From Thalassobacter stenotrophicus (lineage in GTDB: Bacteria > Pseudomonadota > Alphaproteobacteria > Rhodobacterales > Rhodobacteraceae): DNA of 64,000 nucleotides. Within the stretch, counting starts at the first letter, position 1; each line of letters opens with the position of its first letter. A program made the translations under genes and the position numbers. This document shows, in pieces, positions 34,866 to 43,048 of the stretch. The stretch covers positions 1 to 64,000 of the forward strand of contig NZ_CYRX01000011.1 in the NCBI RefSeq assembly GCF_001458315.1. The letters run 5' to 3'. The notes below the pieces were generated by a model. That model made no database searches and was not told the origin of the DNA. It worked only from the letters and a program-made list of their open reading frames with translations.

Positions 34866-34890
34866 GGGGGCGCGGCACGGCTGCGCCCCC
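34866..34890 (+). terminator. GC hairpin between coxL and coxD
   Basis: GGGGGCGC (34866-34873) pairs with GCGCCCCC (34883-34890) around a 9-base loop. There is no U-tract on either strand. It separates the three enzyme genes from the accessory genes and more likely stabilises the coxMSL mRNA 3' end or attenuates readthrough than terminates fully. Confidence 0.55.
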
Positions 34891-34907
34891 CACCAAGAAG
34901 TTTCGAT

Positions 34908-35783
34908 ATGACCTGGACCGATCTCCAAACCGACCTCGCGCAAGAAAACTATGTGGCGTCCGACGACCTGTCCGTCGCGCTGCACCTCGCACTTTCGCTG
35001 GGCCGCCCCTTGCTGCTTGAGGGCGCTGCGGGCGTGGGCAAAACCGAAGTCGCCCGGGCGCTGGCCGCCAACCGCGACGCAGAATTGATCCGCCTGCAAT
35101 GCTATGAAGGTCTGGATGCGGCCCAAGCCATCTACGAATGGAACTATCAGCGCCAGCTGTTGACGATCCGCGCCGCCGCCGAGGATGGCGAAACCGGAAA
35201 ATCCGTCGAAGCCCGCATTTTTTCGCGTGAATTCCTGCTGGAACGCCCGCTTTTAGCGGCCATTACCCGCCCCACGCCACCCGTCCTCTTGATCGATGAA
35301 ATTGATCGCGCGGATGAGGAATTCGAAGCCTACCTGCTCGAAATTCTATCAGACTTTCAGGTCTCAATCCCTGAGCTGGGTACGATCACGGCGACTTCGC
35401 GGCCCATCGTGATCTTGACGTGTAATGGCACGCGGGATTTGTCGGACGCGCTGCGCCGCCGCTGTCTATATACCTACGTCGATTACCCTGAGCGCGGCGT
35501 TGAACTGGCAATCCTCAAGGCGCGCTGCCCCGCGATTGAGGACCGCCTTGCCGATCAGGTCATCGGCTTTGTGCAAACTCTGCGCAAAGAAGACCTAGAG
35601 AAAACACCCGGCATCGCCGAGACGTTGGACTTTGCCGCTGCCCTCATGGGGCTGGGCATTGCGGACCTGACCTCGGACCCGCGCGTGCTGCAATCGACCC
35701 TTACGACGCTTTTGAAAACCCAAAGCGATCAGGCCAATATCACCACCGAAGTCGCCCAGCGCATCGCGGGCAAAGCCGCATGA
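34908..35783 (+). CDS. coxD: MoxR-type AAA+ ATPase for CO dehydrogenase maturation
   Basis: A 291-aa AAA+ ATPase. Walker A is EGAAGVGKTEVARA near residue 40, Walker B is VLLIDEIDRADEEFEAYL near 127 and sensor 1 is VILTCNGTRDLSDALRRR near 167. In Oligotropha CoxD is needed to insert sulphur and copper into the Mo active site of apo-CoxL. It works with the VWA protein CoxE, encoded next, as MoxR/VWA pairs generally do. It starts 51 bases after coxL. Confidence 0.94.
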   Translation: MTWTDLQTDLAQENYVASDDLSVALHLALSLGRPLLLEGAAGVGKTEVARALAANRDAELIRLQCYEGLDAAQAIYEWNYQRQLLTIRAAAEDGETGKSVEARIFSREFLLERPLLAAITRPTPPVLLIDEIDRADEEFEAYLLEILSDFQVSIPELGTITATSRPIVILTCNGTRDLSDALRRRCLYTYVDYPERGVELAILKARCPAIEDRLADQVIGFVQTLRKEDLEKTPGIAETLDFAAALMGLGIADLTSDPRVLQSTLTTLLKTQSDQANITTEVAQRIAGKAA

Positions 35784-35814
35784 GCCACATGCCCCGCATA
35801 CAGGGCGGCGCGGC

Positions 35815-36996
35815 ATGACCCGCGTCACCAAATTCGCGGGCCGCGATCCGGGCCCGGCTGCCCGCATGGCTGGCTTTATCGCCCACCTGCGCGAGAACGG
35901 GTTGCGTTTGGGCGTGGCAGAGGCCGACACCGCGCTAACCGCCCTGACCCATGTGGATGCCACATGGCCGGACCAATCGCGCCGCGCCCTCAAGGCCGTG
36001 TGCACCGGCTGCAAGGAGGAGGCCGAGCGGTTCGATGCCTTATTTGACGCCTTTTGGCTGGATGCGGGTCGCGTGCGCACCAAAACCACCCCCACCCTCA
36101 AGGCCCCCAACAGCGACGATATCCACTCTTCGCGTCAGGCGCAGGGGCAGGACGCAGGCGGCGCGGGCCAATCCACCGCCCCCGATGGCGGCGACGGTGA
36201 GGCTGATACCGACGGTGAGGGCAAGCTGATCGCCACCAAGGTCCGCAACCTGATGCGCAAAGATCTGCGCGACATGGTCCGCCCCGAAGACATCGCCGAG
36301 GCCGAAGAGGTCGCCCGCCGTCTAGGTGCTGCCCTACGGGATCGCCGTTCGCGTCGGCGAATTGCGGCGCGCAAAGGCGACCGCATTCATTTTCGCAAAA
36401 CCATCCGCGCCAGCCTTGCCACCGGGGGGGAGCCCGTCAAAATCCTGCGCAAAAAGCGCCCAGACCGCACCCGCAAAATCGTGGCGCTGTGTGATGTGTC
36501 CGGTTCCATGACTGTTTACGCACAAGTGTTCATGGCCTTTCTTGCGGGCTTGATGCGGGCCGATACGCAAGCTGATGCCTATCTGTTTCACACCCGCCTT
36601 GTGCGGATCACCGAGGCCCTGCGTGACCGCGACGCGATGCGCGCGATTGGCCGGATGTCACTGATGGCGGATGGCTTTGGAGGCGGCTCTAACATCGGGC
36701 CTTCGCTTGAACGCTTTGCCGACACATATGCCAAACGGTTTGTGGATGGCCGCAGCGTCGTGATGATCATGTCCGATGGGTATGACACCGCGCCGCCCGC
36801 CCACATCAGCGCCGCTCTCGCCAAAATCAAAAAGCGCGGCGCGCGGGTGATCTGGCTCAACCCGCTCAAGGGCTGGGCGGACTACGCGCCCGTGGCCACT
36901 GGTATGGCCGCTGCCCTGCCCCATCTTGACCTGTTCAAAGCCGCAAATACCCTCGGCGATCTTGCCGCCCTAGACCGGGAGCTCGCGCACCTATGA
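35815..36996 (+). CDS. coxE: VWA-domain protein for CO dehydrogenase maturation
   Basis: A 393-aa protein with a C-terminal von Willebrand A domain. The metal-ion-dependent adhesion site is CDVSGSMTVYAQ near residue 225, with GFGGGSNIGPSLE near 285 and VVMIMSDGYDTAP near 318. The middle part (residues 90-140) is acidic and low in complexity. CoxE is thought to act with CoxD in metal-centre assembly; it needs no membrane segment for this and none is seen. Its stop overlaps the coxF start by 4 bases. Confidence 0.93.
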   Translation: MTRVTKFAGRDPGPAARMAGFIAHLRENGLRLGVAEADTALTALTHVDATWPDQSRRALKAVCTGCKEEAERFDALFDAFWLDAGRVRTKTTPTLKAPNSDDIHSSRQAQGQDAGGAGQSTAPDGGDGEADTDGEGKLIATKVRNLMRKDLRDMVRPEDIAEAEEVARRLGAALRDRRSRRRIAARKGDRIHFRKTIRASLATGGEPVKILRKKRPDRTRKIVALCDVSGSMTVYAQVFMAFLAGLMRADTQADAYLFHTRLVRITEALRDRDAMRAIGRMSLMADGFGGGSNIGPSLERFADTYAKRFVDGRSVVMIMSDGYDTAPPAHISAALAKIKKRGARVIWLNPLKGWADYAPVATGMAAALPHLDLFKAANTLGDLAALDRELAHL

Positions 36997-37775
36997 CGTT
37001 CTTCGAAACCCTTCCAAGTGACATGGCCGAGGTCGTCACGGACCTAAAGCGCGGTGATCAACCCTTCGCTTTTGCGACGATCGTGCGCACCGCAGGCGCC
37101 ACCGCCGCCAAACCCGGCGCCAAGGCCGTGCTCAGCGCGGATGGCACTATTCTGCGTGGCTGGCTCGGAGGTGGCTGCACGCGCGGCGCGGTCAAACGCG
37201 CGGCCCTAGAGGCACTGCAAAGCGGGCAACCTCAGTTAATCTCGGTCGCGCCCGAGGAACTTCTGGCCGAAAAGGGCGTGGCCCCTGGGGATGAAATCGA
37301 GGGCACGCGGTTTGCCCGAAATGGCTGCCCCTCCAAGGGCAGCATCGATATCTTTATCGAACCCTATCTGCCCGTGCCGCAGCTAACGGTGATCGGCGCC
37401 TCACCCGTGGCACAGGCCCTCTCGCGATTGGCGTCGGAGTTTCAGTGGTCCGTCAGCCCCGACATCGCCGAAACCCATGCCGCGCGCAAAAAGATCATCG
37501 TGATCGCGACCCAAGGGGCCGGTGATCTGGATGCCCTGACCCGCGCGCTAGAGGCAACACCAGACTACGTGGCCTTTGTTGGAAGCCGCCGCAAATACGC
37601 GTCACTGTCCGAAAAACTGGCCGCAAAGGGCATTGATCCCGCTGCCATCGCAGCCGTCAAAGCCCCGGCTGGCCTTGATATCGGCGCGGTCACACCCGAA
37701 GAAATCGCACTGTCCATTTTGGCCGAACTCGTCGCCGTGCGCCGCGCCGCCCTGCGCGACACCACGCCGGAATGA
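36993..37775 (+). CDS. coxF: XdhC/CoxF-family molybdoenzyme maturation protein
   Basis: A 260-aa protein of the XdhC/CoxI family, which assists sulphuration or insertion of the molybdenum cofactor in xanthine-dehydrogenase-type enzymes. The N-terminal XdhC domain has ATIVRTAGATAAKPGAKAVL and GGCTRGAVKRAALEAL; the C-terminal Rossmann-like domain has TVIGASPVAQAL near 132 and DYVAFVGSRRKYASL near 188. It is co-translated with coxE. Its specific role differs from the second XdhC protein encoded at 38384, but the difference cannot be read here. Confidence 0.9.
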   Translation: MTFFETLPSDMAEVVTDLKRGDQPFAFATIVRTAGATAAKPGAKAVLSADGTILRGWLGGGCTRGAVKRAALEALQSGQPQLISVAPEELLAEKGVAPGDEIEGTRFARNGCPSKGSIDIFIEPYLPVPQLTVIGASPVAQALSRLASEFQWSVSPDIAETHAARKKIIVIATQGAGDLDALTRALEATPDYVAFVGSRRKYASLSEKLAAKGIDPAAIAAVKAPAGLDIGAVTPEEIALSILAELVAVRRAALRDTTPE

Positions 37776-37824
37776 CACTGCCCCCGAACCACCCCCTTTT
37801 TCCGACCACGCAGGAGATCGAAAT

Positions 37825-37926
37825 ATGCTAAGATTAAAAGACCTCTTGTCCCGCTTGCGGCGTTCATGCCTCATGACACCTGAGCAGTCGGACCAAATCG
37901 CTCGTATCAAATTTCCCTGCTGCTAA
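37825..37926 (+). CDS. candidate 33-aa small protein ending Pro-Cys-Cys
   Basis: An ATG with GGAG nine bases upstream opens 33 codons ending just 12 bases before coxG. The peptide starts MLRLKDLLSRLRR, an amphipathic basic helix, and ends RIKFPCC. The position between coxF and coxG, ribosome site and tidy spacing suggest translation. A C-terminal Cys pair beside a copper-containing enzyme invites a role in metal or sulphur handling, but this is speculation. It is not one of the classical cox genes and could be a chance frame. Confidence 0.5.
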   Translation: MLRLKDLLSRLRRSCLMTPEQSDQIARIKFPCC

Positions 37927-37938
37927 TGAGGACACGCA

Positions 37939-38391
37939 ATGGAACTCTCTGACGAAATCACCATCAACGCCCCCAAAGACCAAGTCTACGCCGCGCTGAA
38001 CGACCCCGAAATCCTGCAACAATGCATCCCGGGCTGCGAAGAGTTGATCAAACATTCCGACACCGAGCTGGAGGCCAAGGTCCTGCTGAAAATCGGCCCC
38101 GTAAAGGCGCGGTTCGCAGGCAACGTTGTGCTGGATACCACGGGCGCGCCGGATGCATTTTCGCTGACCGGTCAGGGCACAGGCGGGGCCGCGGGCCACG
38201 CAAAAGGCGGCGCAGATGTGACGCTCACCGCCGATGGTGACAGCACGATCCTGCGCTATGAGGCCAAGGCCGAAATCGGCGGAAAGCTTGCGCAACTAGG
38301 CAGCCGCCTGATTGTCAGCACGTCCAAGAAACTGGCATCCAAGTTCTTTACAAAGTTTGCCGAAGTCGTGGACACCGAAACCGTTGGCTGA
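37939..38391 (+). CDS. coxG: CO dehydrogenase membrane-recruitment protein CoxG (SRPBCC fold)
   Basis: A 150-aa protein of the CoxG/SRPBCC family, a hydrophobic-pocket fold that in characterised systems anchors CO dehydrogenase to the membrane and helps quinone delivery. It has the family start MELSDEITINAPKDQVYAAL, then PEILQQCIPGCEEL and GTGGAAGHAKGGADVTL. The C-terminus ends within a basic helix and lacks the long tail some CoxG proteins have, so membrane attachment may need a partner. Its stop overlaps the probable TTG start of the following gene. Confidence 0.92.
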   Translation: MELSDEITINAPKDQVYAALNDPEILQQCIPGCEELIKHSDTELEAKVLLKIGPVKARFAGNVVLDTTGAPDAFSLTGQGTGGAAGHAKGGADVTLTADGDSTILRYEAKAEIGGKLAQLGSRLIVSTSKKLASKFFTKFAEVVDTETVG

Positions 38392-39319
38392 ACCCATCGA
38401 CTATATTGAGCAGCCTGCCGATGTGATCGCGCAGGCCGCTCGCCTGATTGAGGCTGGCACACGCTTTGCGCTGATCACGTCGGTCGAGATTCAGGGCGGC
38501 TCCGCCCGGGAATTGGGCTCACTCGCTTTGGTTGAGGCAAGCGGCCGAATGGTCGGCTACTTGTCGAATGGCTGCATTGATCGCGACATCCAATTCCAAG
38601 CCCAAGAGGCTTTGCACACAGGCACCAAACGGCTCCTGCACTACGGTGCAGGCTCGCCCTATCTGGACCTCAAACTGCCCTGCGGCGGCTCGCTCAAGGC
38701 GGTGATTGACCCCGCGCCGGACCATGCCGCAATCAAGGACGCACACACGGCATTGCAAGCGCGCAAATCCGCCGATCTGACCGTGACTTTGCCTGAGGGC
38801 GCAGGCCCTCGCACCTTTAGCTATACCCCCAAGTTTCAACTGATCCTCGCCGGGCGCGGCGCGGTTTTTCGCGCCACCGCCAAGGCCGCTCATGCCGCAG
38901 GGTTTGAGATCGGCGCGCTGTCTCCCGACCCCGAAGACCTAGAGGCCATCGCCCCCTTCGTGACCGCCCATAGCCACAGCCTCAGCTCGCCAGAGCACGC
39001 GCCCGCGATGGACTACATCGATGAACACAGCGCATTCCTGACCCTGTTTCACGACCACGATTGGGAACCTGCCCTTCTGGAACAAGCCCTGCGCACCGAT
39101 GCCGCCTTTATCGGTAGCTTGGGCAGCACGAACGCGATGTCTTTGCGGATGATGTTGCTGCGGGAAAAGGGCGTGTCCGAGACACAATTGACCCGCCTGC
39201 ACGGCCCTATTGGGATGATCCCCTCCCTTCGGGACGCCCAGCTGATCGCGATTTCTGCAATCGCCGAGGTCGTCACGCATATGCCCCGCATCATTCACCG
39301 CAACCAACGCGCCGCTTAA
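38384..39319 (+). CDS. coxI: XdhC/CoxI-family protein, start uncertain
   Basis: A 311-aa protein of the XdhC family, second in this locus. The N-terminal domain contains TSVEIQGGSARELGSLALV and GYLSNGCIDRDI; the C-terminal XdhC_C domain has LILAGRGAVFRATAKAA near 155 and DAAFIGSLGSTNAMSLR near 240, with SLRDAQLIAISAIAEVV at the end. No ATG fits before the conserved region; TTG 38384, overlapping the coxG stop by 8 bases, is my choice, with a TTG at 38312 as a less likely alternative. Oligotropha also encodes both CoxF and CoxI. A 39-terminal minus-strand terminator follows. Confidence 0.8.
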   Translation: MAEPIDYIEQPADVIAQAARLIEAGTRFALITSVEIQGGSARELGSLALVEASGRMVGYLSNGCIDRDIQFQAQEALHTGTKRLLHYGAGSPYLDLKLPCGGSLKAVIDPAPDHAAIKDAHTALQARKSADLTVTLPEGAGPRTFSYTPKFQLILAGRGAVFRATAKAAHAAGFEIGALSPDPEDLEAIAPFVTAHSHSLSSPEHAPAMDYIDEHSAFLTLFHDHDWEPALLEQALRTDAAFIGSLGSTNAMSLRMMLLREKGVSETQLTRLHGPIGMIPSLRDAQLIAISAIAEVVTHMPRIIHRNQRAA

Positions 39320-39331
39320 CCACCGGACATG

Positions 39332-39366
39332 AAAAAGCCGCCCCTGCGGATCGCACCAGGGCGGCT
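39332..39366 (-). terminator. rho-independent terminator of the hemY operon
   Basis: On the minus strand AGCCGCCC (39366-39359) pairs with GGGCGGCT (39343-39336) and is followed by TTTTT. It lies 16 bases beyond the hemY stop. No U-tract follows on the plus strand, so it does not terminate the cox operon. Confidence 0.8.
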
Positions 39367-39382
39367 CTTGATCGTACTCGGC

Positions 39383-40873
39383 CTAACGGGTGGTTGCTGG
39401 CTCAGGCTCCTGCAAGGGGGTCGCTTCGCCCTCCACCACTGCGTCCTCAGGCTCAGACGCATCAACCACCTCAGGCTCATCCGCCGCCTTGTTTTCAAGG
39501 GCACCCACGATCAGGGGCAGCATTTCGGTGTTCAACGCGGGCGCGTCGCCGGATGTCTTGGGCTCGGTCCATGCGAGCGTATCAAAGCTGCCGCATTCGT
39601 CACACAACGGCCCCCAAACGCCCTGCACATTGCCGCAAGCGTCACAGCACCACTGCGGCCCGCGCGATACCGTCAGCGCCCGTGCCAGCCAGCCGCGCAC
39701 GACCACATCGTCCGCGCCTTCGCCCCGCTCAATCGCCGCCATAAGGGACAGGGCGCGGGTGGTTGGTTGGCTATCGGCGATGTCGCCCATCGCACGGCGC
39801 GCTGCGGCAAAATCCTCTGCCGCGATCTGCAATTCGGCCTCCAGCAGCTTGGTCTCGGCATGGCCGGGCAACAACTTTAGCAGAGGGGCAAACCGTTTGA
39901 TCCGCGCTTGTGGCGTCTCATCGGCGGCGATCTGGGCAAAGGCCGCCGCAAGGTCGGGATGCGGCTGAGATTTCCACGCAGCCTTAAGCACCTTGGTCGC
40001 TGCACGTGCGTTGCCGCTGTCGATATGCATCCGCGCGGCCATGACGGCTGCGGGCACCAAATCGGGCGACATGCGGTTCGCCTCTAGGCTTTCGGCCCGC
40101 GCGCTGTCGGTTTTACCCTGCGCCAAGGCATCCCGCGCGGAGGCAAGCGCCAACACCGCTGAGCGCCGTTTGTGCACATCCTTGGGCAAGGACCCGGACT
40201 TCAGCTTGGCCGTTAACGTCTGACGCGCACCGACCCAGTTTTCGTCCTGCGCCTGTAGCTTTAACAAAACGTCCTGCGTTTCTGTGTGGCGCGGCTTCAG
40301 CGCAAACGCTTTTTCCGCCAGCTTCATCGCCTTATCGGTTTGTCCCGCCGCGAGTTGCTGCGACAGCAATCCACGCACGCCGACGAACCGTGTGCGGTCC
40401 TCTTGCAGCAGGCGTTTATACGCGGTTTCTGCCGTCAGCGCGTCGCCCGCACCTTCGGCGGCTTGGGCCGTCAAAAGGGTCGTCAAATCAGGGCGGCGCA
40501 GCAGGCGTTCGGCCTTTTGCGCCTTGGAAATCGCGGCTCGGTGATCACCTGAGGCCAAAGCCATCATCCCATCCGACAACGCCTCATACCCGCGTTTTTC
40601 CCGGTTCCGGTCAAAATACCGCGACAGCGCCGTTTCGTCCCCGTTGATAAACCGCAAAAGCGCCACCAACAGGCCCGCAACCTTTAACAGCAACCACATA
40701 CCCAGCAACAAAACCGCCAGCGAGATCACCGCAATCAGCGGCGGCAGCGTGTATTCCGTGCCCAAAAGCACAATGCGGATGTAGTCGCTAGAGGCGATCA
40801 AGAACTCCGCCCCAAAGGCCAGCGCGCCGACTAAAGCCACAAAGACGAGTATTTTCAAAAGGGTCCAAAGCAT
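39383..40873 (-). CDS. hemY: HemY-like TPR membrane protein with C-terminal zinc ribbon
   Basis: A 496-aa inner-membrane protein of the proteobacterial HemY family (not protoporphyrinogen oxidase). Two transmembrane helices lie at residues 5-25 and 40-70; the rest is TPR-like (for example YEALSDGMMALASGDHRAAI, LAAGQTDKAMKLAEKAFAL, IDSGNARAATKVLKAAW). Near 415-435 a zinc ribbon CDACGNVQGVWGPLCDEC is followed by an acidic tail. HemY is linked to late haem biosynthesis in an unclear way. It follows the Mic60-like gene by 9 bases. Confidence 0.9.
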   Translation of the reverse strand: MLWTLLKILVFVALVGALAFGAEFLIASSDYIRIVLLGTEYTLPPLIAVISLAVLLLGMWLLLKVAGLLVALLRFINGDETALSRYFDRNREKRGYEALSDGMMALASGDHRAAISKAQKAERLLRRPDLTTLLTAQAAEGAGDALTAETAYKRLLQEDRTRFVGVRGLLSQQLAAGQTDKAMKLAEKAFALKPRHTETQDVLLKLQAQDENWVGARQTLTAKLKSGSLPKDVHKRRSAVLALASARDALAQGKTDSARAESLEANRMSPDLVPAAVMAARMHIDSGNARAATKVLKAAWKSQPHPDLAAAFAQIAADETPQARIKRFAPLLKLLPGHAETKLLEAELQIAAEDFAAARRAMGDIADSQPTTRALSLMAAIERGEGADDVVVRGWLARALTVSRGPQWCCDACGNVQGVWGPLCDECGSFDTLAWTEPKTSGDAPALNTEMLPLIVGALENKAADEPEVVDASEPEDAVVEGEATPLQEPEPATTR

Positions 40874-40882
40874 GACAGATCC

Positions 40883-42175
40883 TTAATTTGCGGCTTCAAA
40901 ATCAGAAAGAGCGGTGGTGGCAGCGGCGCGGGTTTGCGCGGCGGTTTGCCATTCTGCCAGCGGGGCCTGCGCGGCCTCTGGCAAGGCGGCGATCTCGGTC
41001 AATGCGGTGCCCCAATCGGCGGCGCGCACAGCGGCCTCGGCTCGGGACAGAACCGCATCGGGGTCATCCCCTTCGCGCGGAGTCACGGACCGTGCCCCCA
41101 CTTGTTTTTGCACAAACGCTAGGATGCTGCCCGCAGCATCCCCTTCGGCTGCCGCAGCCCGGGCCGCCGCAAGCGATGCGCGCGACAGATCAGGAAAGGC
41201 GTCTTGCAGGCTTTCGGCAGTGGCAACCCCATCGGCGGCCACAGCGCTCAGCGCGTCTGGCACATTTTCAAGCGTGTCGAGGGCGGTCTCAAACGGCTCA
41301 CCCGTTTCCAGCGCAGTGCGCACAACCTGCAACGCGGCAGCCGTTTGCGCGGCACGGGCGGCATTCAGCGCCTCGGTCTCAGCGTTCGCAAGGCCCTCGG
41401 CCTGAAGCGACGCCATGCGCTGCATATCCGCGGTCAAGGCAGCACTTGCCGCCTGTTGTTCCGCCAAAAGCGCGCGTAGATTGGCAAAATCACCCTCGGT
41501 GATCCCACTGTCATCCCCCACGGGGCGCGCCTCGAGCGCTGCAATTCGCGCCTCCAGCTGCGCAAGCTGTGCGGTCAAATCTGCGGCCGTTTGTTCCAGC
41601 GGCGCCACATCCGGCACCACAATCGCGGCGGCGGCATCACTGGCTGTCTGGGCTTGGCCCTGCGCCTCAGCCGCGCGGGCATCCGCCTCCGCCACGCTAG
41701 TTTCAAGCGCAGCCACCTGCCCCTGAAGCGCCACGACGGCCGCGTTCTCTTGTGGCATCAAATAGGTCGGCACCGCGTAGCCAAGGCCCGCCGCAATCAC
41801 ACCGCCCAACAAAAGCGGCACAAATCCGCTCTTCTTTGGCTCAGGCTCGGGGGTTGGTGGCGCTGGTTCGGGCGCAACATCGGCCTCAGCAGTTTCAATC
41901 TCGGGCGTCTCAAACTCTTCAAGCTCAAGCGCCTCAACATCTTTCACTTCGGAACTCTCGTCCACCGGCTCCGCATCGCCCAGTTCGACATCTTCAACCG
42001 TTTCCGGCACGGCTTCCTCGGTCACATCAAGAACTTCATCGGCACTTACCGCGTCCTCAATCTCAGGCATATCCGTACTCTGACTGGGCTCAGACACCTC
42101 AACCGCATCATCCGCGATTTCGGCTTCTTCTACGTGCGCCTTCTCTGAGGCCTTTGATTTAGACGACTTCGCCAC
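40883..42175 (-). CDS. Mic60/mitofilin-like inner-membrane protein
   Basis: A 430-aa protein: an acidic N-terminus (residues 1-120, rich in Glu, Asp and Val), one transmembrane helix near 125-145 (VPLLLGGVIAAGLGYAVPTYL), a long Ala-rich coiled coil (150-290), then a C-terminal mitofilin-signature region (LQDAFPDLSRASLAAARAAA; RAEAAVRAADWGTALTEIAAL). Alphaproteobacterial homologues are thought to shape intracytoplasmic membranes and contact the outer membrane. A GTG at 42175 behind GGAGGGGG is a better start than an alternative 15 codons upstream. It sits between hemD and hemY, as is common in this class. Confidence 0.85.
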   Translation of the reverse strand: MAKSSKSKASEKAHVEEAEIADDAVEVSEPSQSTDMPEIEDAVSADEVLDVTEEAVPETVEDVELGDAEPVDESSEVKDVEALELEEFETPEIETAEADVAPEPAPPTPEPEPKKSGFVPLLLGGVIAAGLGYAVPTYLMPQENAAVVALQGQVAALETSVAEADARAAEAQGQAQTASDAAAAIVVPDVAPLEQTAADLTAQLAQLEARIAALEARPVGDDSGITEGDFANLRALLAEQQAASAALTADMQRMASLQAEGLANAETEALNAARAAQTAAALQVVRTALETGEPFETALDTLENVPDALSAVAADGVATAESLQDAFPDLSRASLAAARAAAAEGDAAGSILAFVQKQVGARSVTPREGDDPDAVLSRAEAAVRAADWGTALTEIAALPEAAQAPLAEWQTAAQTRAAATTALSDFEAAN

Positions 42176-42208
42176 GACTGACGGACCCCCTCCGAAGTGT
42201 ACATGCGC

Positions 42209-42232
42209 AGGTGTCACCAAAAACTGACACCT
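42209..42232 (-). promoter_or_regulatory. 8-bp perfect inverted repeat upstream of the Mic60-like gene
   Basis: AGGTGTCA (42209-42216) and TGACACCT (42225-42232) enclose 8 bases of mostly A on the plus strand (GTTTTTGG in mRNA sense). It lies between hemD and the Mic60-like gene, about 35 bases before the latter's start. It may be a leader hairpin or a dimeric operator; no U-tract follows. Confidence 0.45.
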
Positions 42233-42268
42233 ACCGAGTCATGAGCTTAGTCCGCTTCGGTTAAGGTC

Positions 42269-42970
42269 TCAAGTGACGTGGCGAGAGGTCAGGCAATTTG
42301 CCACTTCTTTACGCATTGCATCCCCCGTCGGGGCCGCCGCGATGCGCAAATCAGCCGCCCGGATATCCGCCGCCGCCGCCGCCACTGCCTCACTCATGGC
42401 GCAGACAAAAAGCGTGGCGCGCAAAGACGTTGGCAGGGCCTTGGCCAAAATCTCTGCGGTGCGGGGCGAAAACAACGGCACACATATTGCGCCCTCCGCC
42501 CCCAATACCCCAAGCGCCTCATCGCTCAGGGGCTGCGCCACTTGGTCATAGATGCACTGGCCCGAGACCCGCAGGCCCCGCGCCTGTAACCGCCCCACAA
42601 CATCGCCCCGCGTGAACCGCCCGTGCAGGTGAACAACCGGGCCCGGCTGCGCCACCAACGCGACCAACGCATCGGCAGTTTCGGCAACGCCCGCGACCTC
42701 AAACCCCAAGATTTGCGCCGCCGCAGCCGTGCGCGCACCCACACACCACGCCCGCCCCACAGCCCCGCCGCCCAGCGCGGCCCACGCCGTCACCCCCGCC
42801 TCAGAGGTAAAAATCACCGCATCGCCATCTGCCAAATCGGGCAACGGCCCGTGCGGCGCGATCCGCAACAACGGCGACACAACTGCGGGCACCGCGCGGC
42901 CCATAGCCGCCTCTAGGCCCGCCAAAAAGCGAGCCGAGGCCAAGGCAGGACGCGTCAAAAGCAAATGCAA
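42269..42970 (-). CDS. hemD: uroporphyrinogen-III synthase
   Basis: A 233-aa enzyme that cyclises hydroxymethylbilane with D-ring inversion to uroporphyrinogen III. The family is poorly conserved, but the LLLTRPALASARFLAGL start, VIFTSEAGVTAWAAL near residue 52, and VPLFSPRTAEILAKAL near 165 are recognisable. The start is TTG at 42970, behind GGAG at 8-base spacing. The gene context (hemD, Mic60-like, hemY) supports the call. hemC is not adjacent; the divergent neighbour is tsaD. Confidence 0.85.
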   Translation of the reverse strand: MHLLLTRPALASARFLAGLEAAMGRAVPAVVSPLLRIAPHGPLPDLADGDAVIFTSEAGVTAWAALGGGAVGRAWCVGARTAAAAQILGFEVAGVAETADALVALVAQPGPVVHLHGRFTRGDVVGRLQARGLRVSGQCIYDQVAQPLSDEALGVLGAEGAICVPLFSPRTAEILAKALPTSLRATLFVCAMSEAVAAAAADIRAADLRIAAAPTGDAMRKEVANCLTSRHVT

Positions 42971-43048
42971 GCGGGTGTCTCCGTTTGGGGCCCATTGTCA
43001 GCGCGGGGTCCCGATGTTACCTGCCCCTAGGCTGACCGAAGGAGGCCC

